From the NCBI GenBank assembly GCA_024998685.1, contig JACOEH010000029.1:1-59674 (forward strand): a DNA stretch of 59,674 nt, given 5' to 3'. The notes below the pieces were generated by a model that was not told where the DNA came from, ran no database searches, and saw only the letters and a list, made by a program, of their open reading frames with translations. This DNA comes from Nitrospira sp. (lineage in GTDB: Bacteria; Nitrospirota; Nitrospiria; Nitrospirales; Nitrospiraceae). Shown here piece after piece: positions 28,185-37,029 of this stretch (the stretch's first letter is position 1; each line of letters begins with the position of its first letter). A program made the translations under genes and the position numbers.

Positions 28185-29585
28185 ATGACGAGTTCGGCCT
28201 TCATCATGAGCATGCGGACTATTCAGTACCATTGGCGCATCCACTTCTTAGCGGCGTTGCTCGTCTTCGGCTCGACCTCGATTTCTCTTTCAGCAGAACC
28301 GAGCGAGTACACCCTCGCAAACGGCATGAAAGTACTGCTGGTCGAGGTGCCCAAGGCTCCGGTGGCCACGGTGCAAGTGTGGTACAAAGTCGGTTCGCGA
28401 AACGAGGTCATGGGACGGGCAGGACTTTCACACATGCTCGAGCACATGATGTTCAAGGGCACGGCAAGATATCCGAAAGGCTCGTTTTCCCGAATCGTCA
28501 GAAAAAACGGTGGGATTGACAACGCATTTACCAGCCAAGACTTTACCGCCTACTTTGAGAACGTGGCGGCTGATCGTGTCGGACTGGCACTCGAACTGGA
28601 GGCCGACCGGATGCAAGGCCTCATTCTGGATAACAGCGAGTTCCAGACCGAGCGAGAGGTCGTAAAAGAAGAACGCCGGCTCAGATCCGAGGATGACCCG
28701 CAAGGTGCGCTGGTTGAAGCGCTGTTTGCCCAGGCCTTTCTCAGCCATCCCTACCATTGGCCCGTCATCGGATGGTTCGCCGATCTCGATGCGATGTCTC
28801 TCGAAGACTTGCAACGACACTACGACACCTTTTACTCTCCCAACAATGCAACCCTGGTGGTTGTGGGCGATATCAAGGCCGAATCTCTACTTCCGACGAT
28901 CAAACATCTGTTTGAGCCGATCCCCAGAGGTCCCTCTCCCAAGCAAACCCTGCCGCCGGAACCGGAACAGCGCGGCGAGCGCCGTTTTTTCTTGAAGCGC
29001 GAAGCGCAGGTCCCGTTCGTCATGATGGGGTTTCGTGTGCCCAACTATTCGAGCGACGACTCGTATGCTCTCGACATCCTCGAATCGATCCTGTCTCACG
29101 GGAAAAGCTCCCGGCTCTACCAGAGCTTGGTCTATGACCAGAAGAGTTCGTTGGCTGTCGGAGCCGAGTACAGTGTGCTGCAAACGGATCCAGGCCTATT
29201 TTATTTCTACTCATTGGTGAATCCCGGCGCGAAGGTCGAAGGGGTCGAAGAAGCCATCCAACGTGAGATCGTGCGGCTGCAGAATGAACCGCCGTCCGAG
29301 CAGGAGCTTCAGCGGGCCAAAAACCAAGTTGAGGCAGCGCGCGTCTTCGAACAAGATTCTAATTTTCGCCATGCCATGTTGATGGGGCAGGCGGAATCCG
29401 TCGGCGCCGGCTGGCGGCGGATCGATCAATTCGCTGAACATATCCACGCGGTTACGGCAAAGGATATCCAGCGTGTTGCGAAGCAATATCTCACTCCGGA
29501 CAATCGAACCGTCGGAATTCTCATTCCTTTGCCCTCTCGCCCCACAGACGCAGCACCCACGGCTGTGCATGACGGGAAGTCATAA
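28185..29585 (+). CDS. M16 zinc peptidase, catalytic partner
   Basis: 466-aa exported insulinase-family (pitrilysin) protease. Signal peptide ends near STSISLSA. The inverted zinc motif HxxEH is HMLEH at residues 83-87, with the distal Glu in the REVVKEERR block. It overlaps no gene but begins 2 bp after rlmN. A second M16 protein without the zinc motif follows after 13 bp, so the two probably form an active/inactive heterodimer in the periplasm. Confidence 0.88.
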   Translation: MTSSAFIMSMRTIQYHWRIHFLAALLVFGSTSISLSAEPSEYTLANGMKVLLVEVPKAPVATVQVWYKVGSRNEVMGRAGLSHMLEHMMFKGTARYPKGSFSRIVRKNGGIDNAFTSQDFTAYFENVAADRVGLALELEADRMQGLILDNSEFQTEREVVKEERRLRSEDDPQGALVEALFAQAFLSHPYHWPVIGWFADLDAMSLEDLQRHYDTFYSPNNATLVVVGDIKAESLLPTIKHLFEPIPRGPSPKQTLPPEPEQRGERRFFLKREAQVPFVMMGFRVPNYSSDDSYALDILESILSHGKSSRLYQSLVYDQKSSLAVGAEYSVLQTDPGLFYFYSLVNPGAKVEGVEEAIQREIVRLQNEPPSEQELQRAKNQVEAARVFEQDSNFRHAMLMGQAESVGAGWRRIDQFAEHIHAVTAKDIQRVAKQYLTPDNRTVGILIPLPSRPTDAAPTAVHDGKS

Positions 29586-29598
29586 GAACCATAGAACC

Positions 29599-30987
29599 AT
29601 GACCACGAAGCCGAAAGAGCAGAAGCGCCATTCTCCTGCCCCTCGATCCGTCCGACGGTGGTCGGTCGCGTGCCTGGTGACGCTGGTCCTGAGTTGGGTG
29701 TGCGTCACGAGTCCGGGTGATGCCGCGGACATTTCACCCATGAGATTCACCACTCCAAATGGGATGACCGTTCTTGTGCTGGAACAACATTTCCTCCCCA
29801 TCATTGAAATCCATGCCCTCATCAAGGTCGGCTCAGCACAGGATCCTCCGGAAAAGGCCGGTCTGGCGAATTTAGTCGCCGGTCTCCTCGATGAAGGCAC
29901 CACAACCAGATCCTCCAAACAGCTGGCCGAACAGATCGATTTCGTCGGTGGTTCATTGGGAGCCCAGGCGGACGAAGATTTCACGACTGCGTCGGCGCGC
30001 ACACTGAAGAAAGACGTCGACCTCGGGTTCACTCTCCTCGCCGATATCATCCAGCGCCCCGCTTTCCCCAAACTGGAGTTCGAACGAGTCCGAGCGCAGA
30101 TCCTCGGAGAAATTACCAGCGATAAGGACGACCCCGGGCATGTCGCCATGAAGACCTTCAATCAGTTGGTCTTTCAAAACCATCCCTATCGTTGGCCGGT
30201 CAACGGGACGGAGGATACGTTAGGCAAGATCACCTTGGCGGATGTGCAGACCTTCTACGCCAAAGAGTATCTTCCCAATCAAGTCATCCTCACCATCGTC
30301 GGTGATGTCACGGTGGAACAAGCGACGACGCTCGTCCAGACTCATTTCGGATCCTGGAAAAAAGGGGTAGTGCAACCCAGAACGGTTAAGAAGCCGGCTG
30401 TCATCGACAAAAAAATCGTACAGCTCATCGAAAAGGATCTCACGCAATCGACTATTGTGATAGGTCACCATGGAATCAGTCGGACCAACCCTGATTTTTA
30501 TGCCGTCACCGTCATGAACCATGTGTTAGGGGCAGGCGGGTTTTCCTCACGACTCATGGATAGCATTCGAGACAAGCAGGGGCTTGCCTATGGCATTACC
30601 AGTCATTACGATGCCCGATCGATGCCGGGCTCTTTCTGGATCAACCTCCAAACTCGCACTGAAACCACCAATCAGGCCATTAACAGCGTCTTGGCTGAAA
30701 TGAAGGCGATCCGAGAGGCTCCGGTGAGCGATCAAGAATTGGCCGATGCCAAAGCATTTTTGATGGGCAGCTTCCCGTTACGGCTGGATTCTACGGCGAA
30801 ACTAGCGAAAGTCTTAGCACAAGTTGAGTTTTTTGGATTGGGGTTCGACTATTTCAGTCAGTACCCGAAATGGATTGAACGAGTGACAAAAGAGGATGTG
30901 CTGCGAGTGGCAAGACAGTACCTGGACCCTCAGCGCTATGCGCTCGTCGTAGTCGGCAATATTGCGAAAGCGAAAGTTCGCAACTAG
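29599..30987 (+). CDS. M16 family peptidase-like protein, zinc motif missing
   Basis: 462 aa with a basic N-terminus and signal segment (ACLVTLVLSWVCVTSPGDAA). The fold matches M16 (TTPNGMTVLVLEQHFLPIIE, then GLAYGITSHYD), but the HxxEH position reads NLVAGLLDEG. It should therefore be catalytically dead and serve as the partner of the preceding HMLEH protein. ATG at 29599; an upstream reading frame extends into the previous gene and is ignored. Confidence 0.85.
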   Translation: MTTKPKEQKRHSPAPRSVRRWSVACLVTLVLSWVCVTSPGDAADISPMRFTTPNGMTVLVLEQHFLPIIEIHALIKVGSAQDPPEKAGLANLVAGLLDEGTTTRSSKQLAEQIDFVGGSLGAQADEDFTTASARTLKKDVDLGFTLLADIIQRPAFPKLEFERVRAQILGEITSDKDDPGHVAMKTFNQLVFQNHPYRWPVNGTEDTLGKITLADVQTFYAKEYLPNQVILTIVGDVTVEQATTLVQTHFGSWKKGVVQPRTVKKPAVIDKKIVQLIEKDLTQSTIVIGHHGISRTNPDFYAVTVMNHVLGAGGFSSRLMDSIRDKQGLAYGITSHYDARSMPGSFWINLQTRTETTNQAINSVLAEMKAIREAPVSDQELADAKAFLMGSFPLRLDSTAKLAKVLAQVEFFGLGFDYFSQYPKWIERVTKEDVLRVARQYLDPQRYALVVVGNIAKAKVRN

Positions 30988-31006
30988 GCTCGCGGAAGCT
31001 CATATT

Positions 31007-31816
31007 ATGCAAACGGCCCTTCTCCAACAGAAGCTCCACCGGCTTAGAACTCTCCTGATGGAAATGGGCTCGGCCGTGGTGGCCTATTCCGGTGGAATCG
31101 ACAGCACCTTCGTGCTTAAAGTTGCCCACGACCAACTCCATGAGAAGGTAATCGGCATCACGGCCATCTCACCGACGTTTCCATCCATCGAGTTGGAAGC
31201 CGCCGAGCGGGTCGCTCTGGAGATCGGCGCCCGCCATGAAACCGTACAGACGGATCAGTTGATCATTGATGACTTCGTGAAAAATGACGCAACTCGCTGT
31301 TTTCATTGCAAGACCGATCTGTACCGACTCCTTGGGAATGTGCGGCAATCCAAAGCTGCTGCCTATGTCGTCGATGGAACCAATCTGGACGACCTAGGGG
31401 ATGATCGCCCCGGCATCAAAGCCGCACGGGAATGGAGAGTGCGCAGCCCGCTCGTGGAGGCCGAACTATCAAAGGCCGACATCCGTATGCTTGCCAAAGA
31501 GCTGGGGCTTTCGAATTGGGACAAGCCGGCCGCTGCCTGTCTTTCATCAAGAATCCCGCGTGGAATCATGATTACCAGCGAACAACTACGCCGCGTCGAA
31601 GGAGCGGAAGCCGTGCTCCATCGCGAGGGATTCCGTCATTTTCGAGTGCGAAACCATGGTGAGATCGCGCGGATTGAATTGGCACCGGACGAACTCCCTC
31701 GGTTGATGGAATCAGATCGGTGCGCAGAAATCAGTGCAAAGCTGAAAACGCTGGGGTTCAAATTCGTGACGGTGGATTTGGAAGGCTATCGGCCTGGTGG
31801 CGTCGCTCTGAGTTGA
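31007..31816 (+). CDS. larE: ATP-dependent sacrificial sulfur transferase LarE-like
   Basis: PP-loop ATPase (269 aa). The ATP motif SGGIDST is at residues 28-34. Cysteines lie in TRCFHCKTDLY and AAACLSSRIPRG, the latter at the position of the sacrificial Cys in known LarE. LarE thiolates the pyridinium carboxylate precursor of the nickel-pincer cofactor of lactate racemase. No larA, larB or larC is in the window, so another acceptor is possible. Confidence 0.82.
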   Translation: MQTALLQQKLHRLRTLLMEMGSAVVAYSGGIDSTFVLKVAHDQLHEKVIGITAISPTFPSIELEAAERVALEIGARHETVQTDQLIIDDFVKNDATRCFHCKTDLYRLLGNVRQSKAAAYVVDGTNLDDLGDDRPGIKAAREWRVRSPLVEAELSKADIRMLAKELGLSNWDKPAAACLSSRIPRGIMITSEQLRRVEGAEAVLHREGFRHFRVRNHGEIARIELAPDELPRLMESDRCAEISAKLKTLGFKFVTVDLEGYRPGGVALS

Positions 31817-31840
31817 CCCCGCCCTGCAAATGAGGACACA

Positions 31841-32347
31841 TTATTGTCGGTAAGACTTGGAAAGCGCTGAGAGCGCTTCGTCCGCGAATTTTCGCTGATC
31901 GGCTTCCGTCAAACTCCGCTGCACTACTTTTTCGGCCACCATAAGCGCGAGTTCCGTCGTCTGGGTTCGAATGTCTTGCAGCGCTTTACGGCGCTCTTGT
32001 TCGATCTCGCGCGTCGCATCACCCTTGATACGCTCCGCTTCCGCGGTCAACCGTTGTTCGTTTTCATCGAGCAACCGTTGAGCGCGTTCTTTTGCCGCGG
32101 CGAGAATGGCCTCGGCTTCTTTCCCTGCCGCATTGAGTTTGGCTTCATACTCTTTGAGTCGTCGCTCCGCCTCGGACCGGTGTTGCTCCGCCTGATCGAG
32201 GCTGTCTTTAATTTTCTTTTCGCGCTCTTCCAAGGCGCTCAAGATGCCGGGGAATGCGTACTTATAGAGCACGAACAAGAGAATACCGAACGAGATGACC
32301 TCCCAAAAAATCAACGAAGAAAAAAAGTCAGATTCAAACTGTGGCAT
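31841..32347 (-). CDS. atpF: F0F1 ATP synthase subunit b
   Basis: 168-aa peripheral stalk subunit. One N-terminal membrane helix (LIFWEVISFGILLFVLYKYA) then a long charged coiled coil (LEEREKKIKDSLDQAEQHRS). Last gene of atpI/Z-B-E-F; no delta, alpha, gamma, beta or epsilon genes follow. Convergent to larE at 25 bp. Confidence 0.93.
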   Translation of the reverse strand: MPQFESDFFSSLIFWEVISFGILLFVLYKYAFPGILSALEEREKKIKDSLDQAEQHRSEAERRLKEYEAKLNAAGKEAEAILAAAKERAQRLLDENEQRLTAEAERIKGDATREIEQERRKALQDIRTQTTELALMVAEKVVQRSLTEADQRKFADEALSALSKSYRQ

Positions 32348-32362
32348 ATGCGTTTCGCGAAA

Positions 32363-32427
32363 CGTTAAACGTGAATCGTTAAACGAGAATGACCTCTCGA
32401 TGAACGGTTAACGAATAACGATTAACG
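32363..32427. repeat. 7/14-bp-periodic repeats in the atpE-atpF spacer
   Basis: CGTTAAACGTGAAT (32363-32376) is followed by CGTTAAACGAGAAT (32377-32390). Further on, TTAAC, ATAAC and TTAAC recur at 7-bp steps (32408, 32415, 32422). A short satellite-like intergenic element inside the operon. Confidence 0.7.
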
Positions 32428-32431
32428 CTCC

Positions 32432-32662
32432 TTATTTTCGGAAGCCCATGATGATGAAGGCGATGACCAAGCCGTACAGCGCAATGGCTTCTACCAGCGC
32501 GAACCCGATCCACATGTACTTCGTGACGCGGGCTTCTGCCTCAGGCTGGCGTGCCACCACTTCAATCATTTTCCCGAAGATGTAGCCGATCCCAACGCCG
32601 GCCCCGGCAAATCCTGCCGCGGCACATCCCATACCGATCAATCCTGCTGCTGCTGAATCCAT
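32432..32662 (-). CDS. atpE: F0F1 ATP synthase subunit c
   Basis: 76-aa hairpin of two membrane helices forming the rotor ring. Gly/Ala-rich helix 1 (GCAAAGFAGAGVGIGYIFGK), polar loop ARQPEAEARV, and helix 2 with the ion-binding Glu in FALVEAIALYG. The pattern is of the proton type; no full Na+ signature is evident. Confidence 0.95.
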   Translation of the reverse strand: MDSAAAGLIGMGCAAAGFAGAGVGIGYIFGKMIEVVARQPEAEARVTKYMWIGFALVEAIALYGLVIAFIIMGFRK

Positions 32663-32700
32663 TATGTCTTACTCCTCCCTTTTGGCTAAACCCGCATGCG

Positions 32701-33450
32701 CTAATGCGCGTGCTCCTCATGCCCATGCAAATGAAACGCGTCTCCCAAGTAGACACAGGTCAAGATGGTAAAAATATAGGCTTGGATGAATGCGATACCA
32801 AACTCCAGTCCGTAGATCGCCACCGTAAACACAAAGGGTAACCACCCGATCAATAGTCCCCCACCAACCGTGAGGCTGAACAGCACCGCGAGCATCACAT
32901 GGCCTGCCGTCATATTCGCAAAGAGCCGAACAGCCAGTGAAATAGGCCGCGCCAACTGACTGATGATCTCGATCGGAATCATCAACGGCACCAGCCATCC
33001 GGGAGTGCCAGGCGGAACGAGAATGCCCAAAAACTTTATCCCATGTAACCAGAATCCAATAACCAGGCTAATCCCGTACACCAAGAAAGAGAACGCAGCC
33101 GTCACAATAATCTGACTCGTCACTGTGTAGGTACCGGGAATCAGCCCAATATAATTAGAGAAAAGAATAAACAAGAAGAGAGTGGCGACAAAAGGAAAAA
33201 ACCGCATTCCACCCTTCCCCATCGTATCGAGGATCATGTTGCGGATGAAATCCACCATCATCTCCGCCAGACTTTGCAACTTGCCGGGCACGAGCTGGCG
33301 CGACGATCCTGCCTTCACCATGATCACCGACGCGAGGGCGATAACAATCCACATGAAAACGACGGCTTTATTGATGGAAATATCCAATCCGCCGAACGAG
33401 ATCGGGATCCAGTTATGAAGTTCGAACTGATGAAGGGGACTTTCTTCCAT
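32701..33450 (-). CDS. atpB: F0F1 ATP synthase subunit a
   Basis: 249-aa integral membrane stator with about five to six helices. The essential Arg is in the conserved LARPISLAVRLFANMTAGH, and the last helix holds the conserved AFIQAYIFTILTCVYL. His-rich C-terminus. Starts 2 bp after atpI/Z. Confidence 0.96.
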   Translation of the reverse strand: MEESPLHQFELHNWIPISFGGLDISINKAVVFMWIVIALASVIMVKAGSSRQLVPGKLQSLAEMMVDFIRNMILDTMGKGGMRFFPFVATLFLFILFSNYIGLIPGTYTVTSQIIVTAAFSFLVYGISLVIGFWLHGIKFLGILVPPGTPGWLVPLMIPIEIISQLARPISLAVRLFANMTAGHVMLAVLFSLTVGGGLLIGWLPFVFTVAIYGLEFGIAFIQAYIFTILTCVYLGDAFHLHGHEEHAH

Positions 33451-33452
33451 GA

Positions 33453-33698
33453 CTATTCCTGCTTATCCGCGTTGTCCGACGGGCCTTGCCACCGCTGTGC
33501 AGATCGATACGCGTTCCTCATACCTGCAGCCAAACCGAAGACCAACCCCATAACGAGTCCCCACGGAGTTGTCCCGAGGAGATATGTATCGACAATCCAT
33601 CCAAGCCCACCTCCGACGATTAGCGCAGCCAGCAGTTCCGTTCCCATTCGAACGGCCTGACCGAGCCCCGCATATAAGGGATCTTGCGGAGGGGGCAT
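33453..33698 (-). CDS. AtpI/AtpZ-like ATP synthase accessory protein
   Basis: 81-aa membrane protein with two helices (MGTELLAALIVGGGLGWIVD and WGLVMGLVFGLAAGM) and an arginine-rich end; the usual first gene of atp operons. The start at 33698 is preferred because a promoter at 33758-33787 would place the transcript start downstream of the longer 33773 reading. Confidence 0.75.
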   Translation of the reverse strand: MPPPQDPLYAGLGQAVRMGTELLAALIVGGGLGWIVDTYLLGTTPWGLVMGLVFGLAAGMRNAYRSAQRWQGPSDNADKQE

Positions 33699-33757
33699 CC
33701 CAAACCCACGGAAGGCGAGAGCACGTGAGCAGAACCCTGCCCCTGATGGGGTTCGCA

Positions 33758-33787
33758 ATTTAAGCAAAACCATGCTTGGAATGTCAA
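33758..33787 (-). promoter_or_regulatory. Putative promoter of the atpI/Z-B-E-F operon
   Basis: Minus-strand TTGACA (33787-33782), 18-nt spacer, TTAAAT (33763-33758). Confidence 0.5.
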
Positions 33788-33860
33788 GCGGTTAGAGGTC
33801 TATGCCCACAGAAACCGCTGCGGTATAGTGATCTTGCTTTCGTGCTGGAACGTGCCGACT

Positions 33861-35339
33861 ATGCCCAAAACCTTACCCTCATCCATTCCATTTTTGCATG
33901 GTTCTCCTTCGCCTCTCATCCTGACACGGCTCTCTCCCTGTGCGAGTCCGTTTGAACTGTACGCGAAGATCGCCTCAGCTCGACATCCCTCATTTCTCTT
34001 TGAGAGCGGTAATGGCCAGGGCGCCATGGGGCGGTATTCCTATTTTGGCGTCGATCCCTATCAAACGTTGTATGGGAAGGGTGATACGTTTGTGTGCCGA
34101 TCGATTGAAGGCCGCATGAACTCAGGCACATCTCCGTTTCAACATTTGGCTCACCTTCTGAACCGCCAGCGGATTGTTCGTCCTTCCGATGTTCCACCGT
34201 TTTTCGGCGGCGCGGTCGGCTACTTGAGTTATGATCTCGCCCGCAAGTTCGAGAAGTTGCCGTCCTTGGCCTTCGATGATCTTGCCGGGCCTGATTTGGA
34301 ATTCGCATTTTTCGATCTCGTCGCGGCAATCGATCACGAGTTGAACCGTCTGGTGCTCATGTTCTGTCCACCGCTTGAACGATTTTTGGGCGAACCTCGG
34401 GAAAAGCTGTTTCGCGAGGGAAGAGATCGACTGGCCGAATTCGAAGCCAGATTGACAAGGCCTGACAAGATCGACACGCATTGGAACAATCTCGGTCGCC
34501 TGACGTTTACACCGGAACAGGAACACGCGGTTTATAGTCAGAACGTGAGCCGTTGCCAGGAATACATTGCAGCCGGTGATATCTATCAAGCCAACCTCTC
34601 TCACCGTTTTCACGTGACCTGTGAAGCGTTCTCTTCTCTAGGGAACCTTCAAACCGATCTGTCTGCCTATAGTCGTTTGCGCACATTAAATCCTTCCCCC
34701 TTCTCAGGAGTACTCCGGTTCGACGCAGTCCGCCTCATCAGTTCCTCACCCGAACGGCTGGTTCGGCTGGAAGGGCGTCGAGCCGACACGAGGCCGATCG
34801 CGGGAACCAGACCTCGCGGGGGAAGCGCTTTCGATGATCGACGGCTGATCGAGGAATTACTCACGAATGAAAAGGAACGCGCCGAACATGTCATGTTGGT
34901 CGACCTTGAGCGGAACGACCTCGGTCGAGTCTGCCGTTTCGGAAGCGTCCATGTGGATGAATTGATGACCGTTGAGCAATATTCTCATGTCAATCATCTG
35001 GTCTCGCATGTGGCCGGCTCCCTCACGGATCACGCGACTGGTTTCGACCTTCTGGAAGCCATGTTCCCTGGTGGAACGATTACCGGCGTACCCAAGATCC
35101 GCTGCATGGAGATTATCGAGGAGTTGGAGCCCGTACGCCGCGGTCCATACACCGGCTCGATGGGCTATCTCAGCTGGAGCGGAGATCTCGACTTCAATAT
35201 TCTGATACGCACGTTGGTTATGAGGAACGCCGCTGGCTACCTTCAGGTCGGAGCAGGAATTGTGGCCGATTCAGACCCGGCGCGCGAATATGAGGAAACG
35301 ATCCATAAGGCCCAAGCTTTCTTCAGCGCCTTTTCATAG
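33861..35339 (+). CDS. pabB: Aminodeoxychorismate/anthranilate synthase component I
   Basis: 492-aa chorismate-binding enzyme. The catalytic block GTITGVPKIRCMEIIEELE and YTGSMGYLSWSGDLDFNI is clear. The PIAGTRPRG motif has Ala where E. coli PabB has the covalent Lys, and HPSFLFES resembles the TrpE LLES region, so sequence alone allows TrpE. The next gene, 3 bp away, is a class IV aminotransferase of PabC type, which favours a folate role. ATG at 33861 follows the family N-terminus best. Confidence 0.8.
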   Translation: MPKTLPSSIPFLHGSPSPLILTRLSPCASPFELYAKIASARHPSFLFESGNGQGAMGRYSYFGVDPYQTLYGKGDTFVCRSIEGRMNSGTSPFQHLAHLLNRQRIVRPSDVPPFFGGAVGYLSYDLARKFEKLPSLAFDDLAGPDLEFAFFDLVAAIDHELNRLVLMFCPPLERFLGEPREKLFREGRDRLAEFEARLTRPDKIDTHWNNLGRLTFTPEQEHAVYSQNVSRCQEYIAAGDIYQANLSHRFHVTCEAFSSLGNLQTDLSAYSRLRTLNPSPFSGVLRFDAVRLISSSPERLVRLEGRRADTRPIAGTRPRGGSAFDDRRLIEELLTNEKERAEHVMLVDLERNDLGRVCRFGSVHVDELMTVEQYSHVNHLVSHVAGSLTDHATGFDLLEAMFPGGTITGVPKIRCMEIIEELEPVRRGPYTGSMGYLSWSGDLDFNILIRTLVMRNAAGYLQVGAGIVADSDPAREYEETIHKAQAFFSAFS

Positions 35340-35342
35340 CCC

Positions 35343-36209
35343 ATGTGGATATACCTGAATAATAAGTTCGTCACGGACAAAGAGGCGGTGGTCTCCGTCT
35401 TCGACCATGGATTTCTCTATGGCGATGGAGTTTATGAAACGATTCGCTCGTACGGTCCCCGCATCTTCATGCAAGACGAACATATATCGCGGCTGTTCCA
35501 TTCCGCGGAGGAAATCGGACTTACGATCCCGATTCCGATGAAAAACTGGGGAGACATTCTGCTTGAGGCGATGATACGCAACGACGTTGGGACTGATCTA
35601 CGGGATGCCTATCTCAGGATCACGGTTTCCCGAGGAGCGGGAGATATCGGACTGGACCCGGCACTCTGTTCTTCGCCCACCGTCGTCGTGATGGCCAAAC
35701 CTCTCGTGCCTCCGGCATCCCATCTCTATGGAACGGGCGTCAACGTGATCGTGGCTTCCACGAAGCGGAATTTACCGAGCGCCTTATCACCACAGATCAA
35801 GACCACAAACTTCTTGAACAATATTCAGGCTAAACGCGAAGCGATTGCAGCAGGCGCATTCGACAGTATTCTGCTCAATTGGGAACAGCATCTGACCGAA
35901 TGCACCATCAGCAATGTATTCTTTGTGATGGACGGCAAGCTGCGAACGCCTGCTCTGGAATGCGGCTTACTGGACGGCATCACCAGAAGCCTCGTGATTC
36001 GGTTGGCCGGGGAGCTCAACATGCACATCGAAGAAGGCCGCTATACCGTCGACCGGTTGTACCGGGCCGACGAATGTTTTCTGACGAACACCAGCATGGA
36101 AATCATGCCGGTGACTTCCGTTGATCGTAGACCGGTCGGCGATGGAAAACCGGGTCCATTTACCCTGAAGCTAAAAGAGCAATTCGTAGCGATGCGAGGC
36201 CGATTTTAG
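35343..36209 (+). CDS. pabC: Class IV PLP aminotransferase (4-amino-4-deoxychorismate lyase-like)
   Basis: 288 aa. FDHGFLYGDGVYETIR opens the fold; the PLP Lys is in QIKTTNFLNN; LTECTISNVF and LLDGITRS match the family phosphate-binding parts. PabC releases pyruvate to give p-aminobenzoate; D-amino acid or branched-chain aminotransferases share this fold. Coupling to pabB decides my choice. Confidence 0.72.
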   Translation: MWIYLNNKFVTDKEAVVSVFDHGFLYGDGVYETIRSYGPRIFMQDEHISRLFHSAEEIGLTIPIPMKNWGDILLEAMIRNDVGTDLRDAYLRITVSRGAGDIGLDPALCSSPTVVVMAKPLVPPASHLYGTGVNVIVASTKRNLPSALSPQIKTTNFLNNIQAKREAIAAGAFDSILLNWEQHLTECTISNVFFVMDGKLRTPALECGLLDGITRSLVIRLAGELNMHIEEGRYTVDRLYRADECFLTNTSMEIMPVTSVDRRPVGDGKPGPFTLKLKEQFVAMRGRF

Positions 36210-36296
36210 GACAGTCTTCCGCGTCGATAAATTTCATCTTCCTGTTTTCCTTCAATCTCTACAGATCTCTCCCCAAGGCACAGGAACTGCATTTCC

Positions 36297-36324
36297 TTGA
36301 CAGACAGCGCCAGACTGCTATCGT
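36297..36324 (+). promoter_or_regulatory. Putative sigma70 promoter directly abutting a start codon
   Basis: TTGACA (36297-36302), 16 nt, TATCGT (36319-36324). The ATG of the transglycosylase gene is only 6 nt further, so a transcript would be leaderless or nearly so. Confidence 0.45.
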
Positions 36325-36330
36325 TTGACC

Positions 36331-37029
36331 ATGCCGAAACTGAATAAATTGCATCGCTCAATCAGCCGGCCCGGCATGGCCATCCTCGTCGCATTGAGCG
36401 GCAGCATCCTGCTGACTGTTCCAAGCGACAGTCAGGCAGAGATGTACCAATATATCGATGCCAAAGGGACGATATCGCTCACCAACGTTCCCTCTGACAC
36501 GCGGTACCGTCGGATTGACCTCCACCCGAATCGGCTGCATCCCGTTCTCTCGGAAGAAGAGTTGGAACCGGTGATCCGTCGATTCTCACGGCAGCATCAA
36601 CTCCACCCTGCGCTTATCCGCGCCATCATCAAGGCCGAATCGGATTTTGATCCTCGTGCGGTATCACGAGCCGGAGCCATCGGATTGATGCAATTGATGC
36701 CGCAAACCGCAGTGAAATTGGACGTCCGAGACCTCTACGATCCCGAGGATAATATCGGAGGAGGAACGAAGTACTTACGCCAGTTGCTCGACCGATTCCG
36801 GGGCAACCTTCCGCTGGCACTCGCTGCCTATAACGCTGGGGAGCGTGTCATCGATCGCTACCGAACTCTTCCGCCGATCGACGAAACCCGCCAATATGTC
36901 CGCAAGGTCTTACGGTATTATCGACTGTTTCTCGCTCGTGATCTTGCCGTAACCGGTCACGTCATCCCGTCCTCTGAGTCCGTAATGCCACGACCTGCTT
37001 CGGTGTCTTCGATTCAACCCGCCCAGTAG
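36331..37029 (+). CDS. Lytic transglycosylase with N-terminal DUF4124-like domain
   Basis: 232 aa. Signal segment (MAILVALSGSILLTVPSDSQA), then a DUF4124-type motif (MYQYIDAKGTISLTNVPSD), then an SLT domain with the catalytic Glu in AIIKAESDFDPRAVS and GAIGLMQLMPQTA, closing with LAAYNAGERVIDRY. Expected in the periplasm. The last 68 bp overlap nadB tail to tail. Confidence 0.88.
   Translation: MPKLNKLHRSISRPGMAILVALSGSILLTVPSDSQAEMYQYIDAKGTISLTNVPSDTRYRRIDLHPNRLHPVLSEEELEPVIRRFSRQHQLHPALIRAIIKAESDFDPRAVSRAGAIGLMQLMPQTAVKLDVRDLYDPEDNIGGGTKYLRQLLDRFRGNLPLALAAYNAGERVIDRYRTLPPIDETRQYVRKVLRYYRLFLARDLAVTGHVIPSSESVMPRPASVSSIQPAQ

Noticed and set aside
32363-32427. CRISPR-like appearance of the atpE-atpF spacer
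   Set aside because: The period is 7 or 14 bp with no spacers of 30-40 bp and no cas genes nearby.
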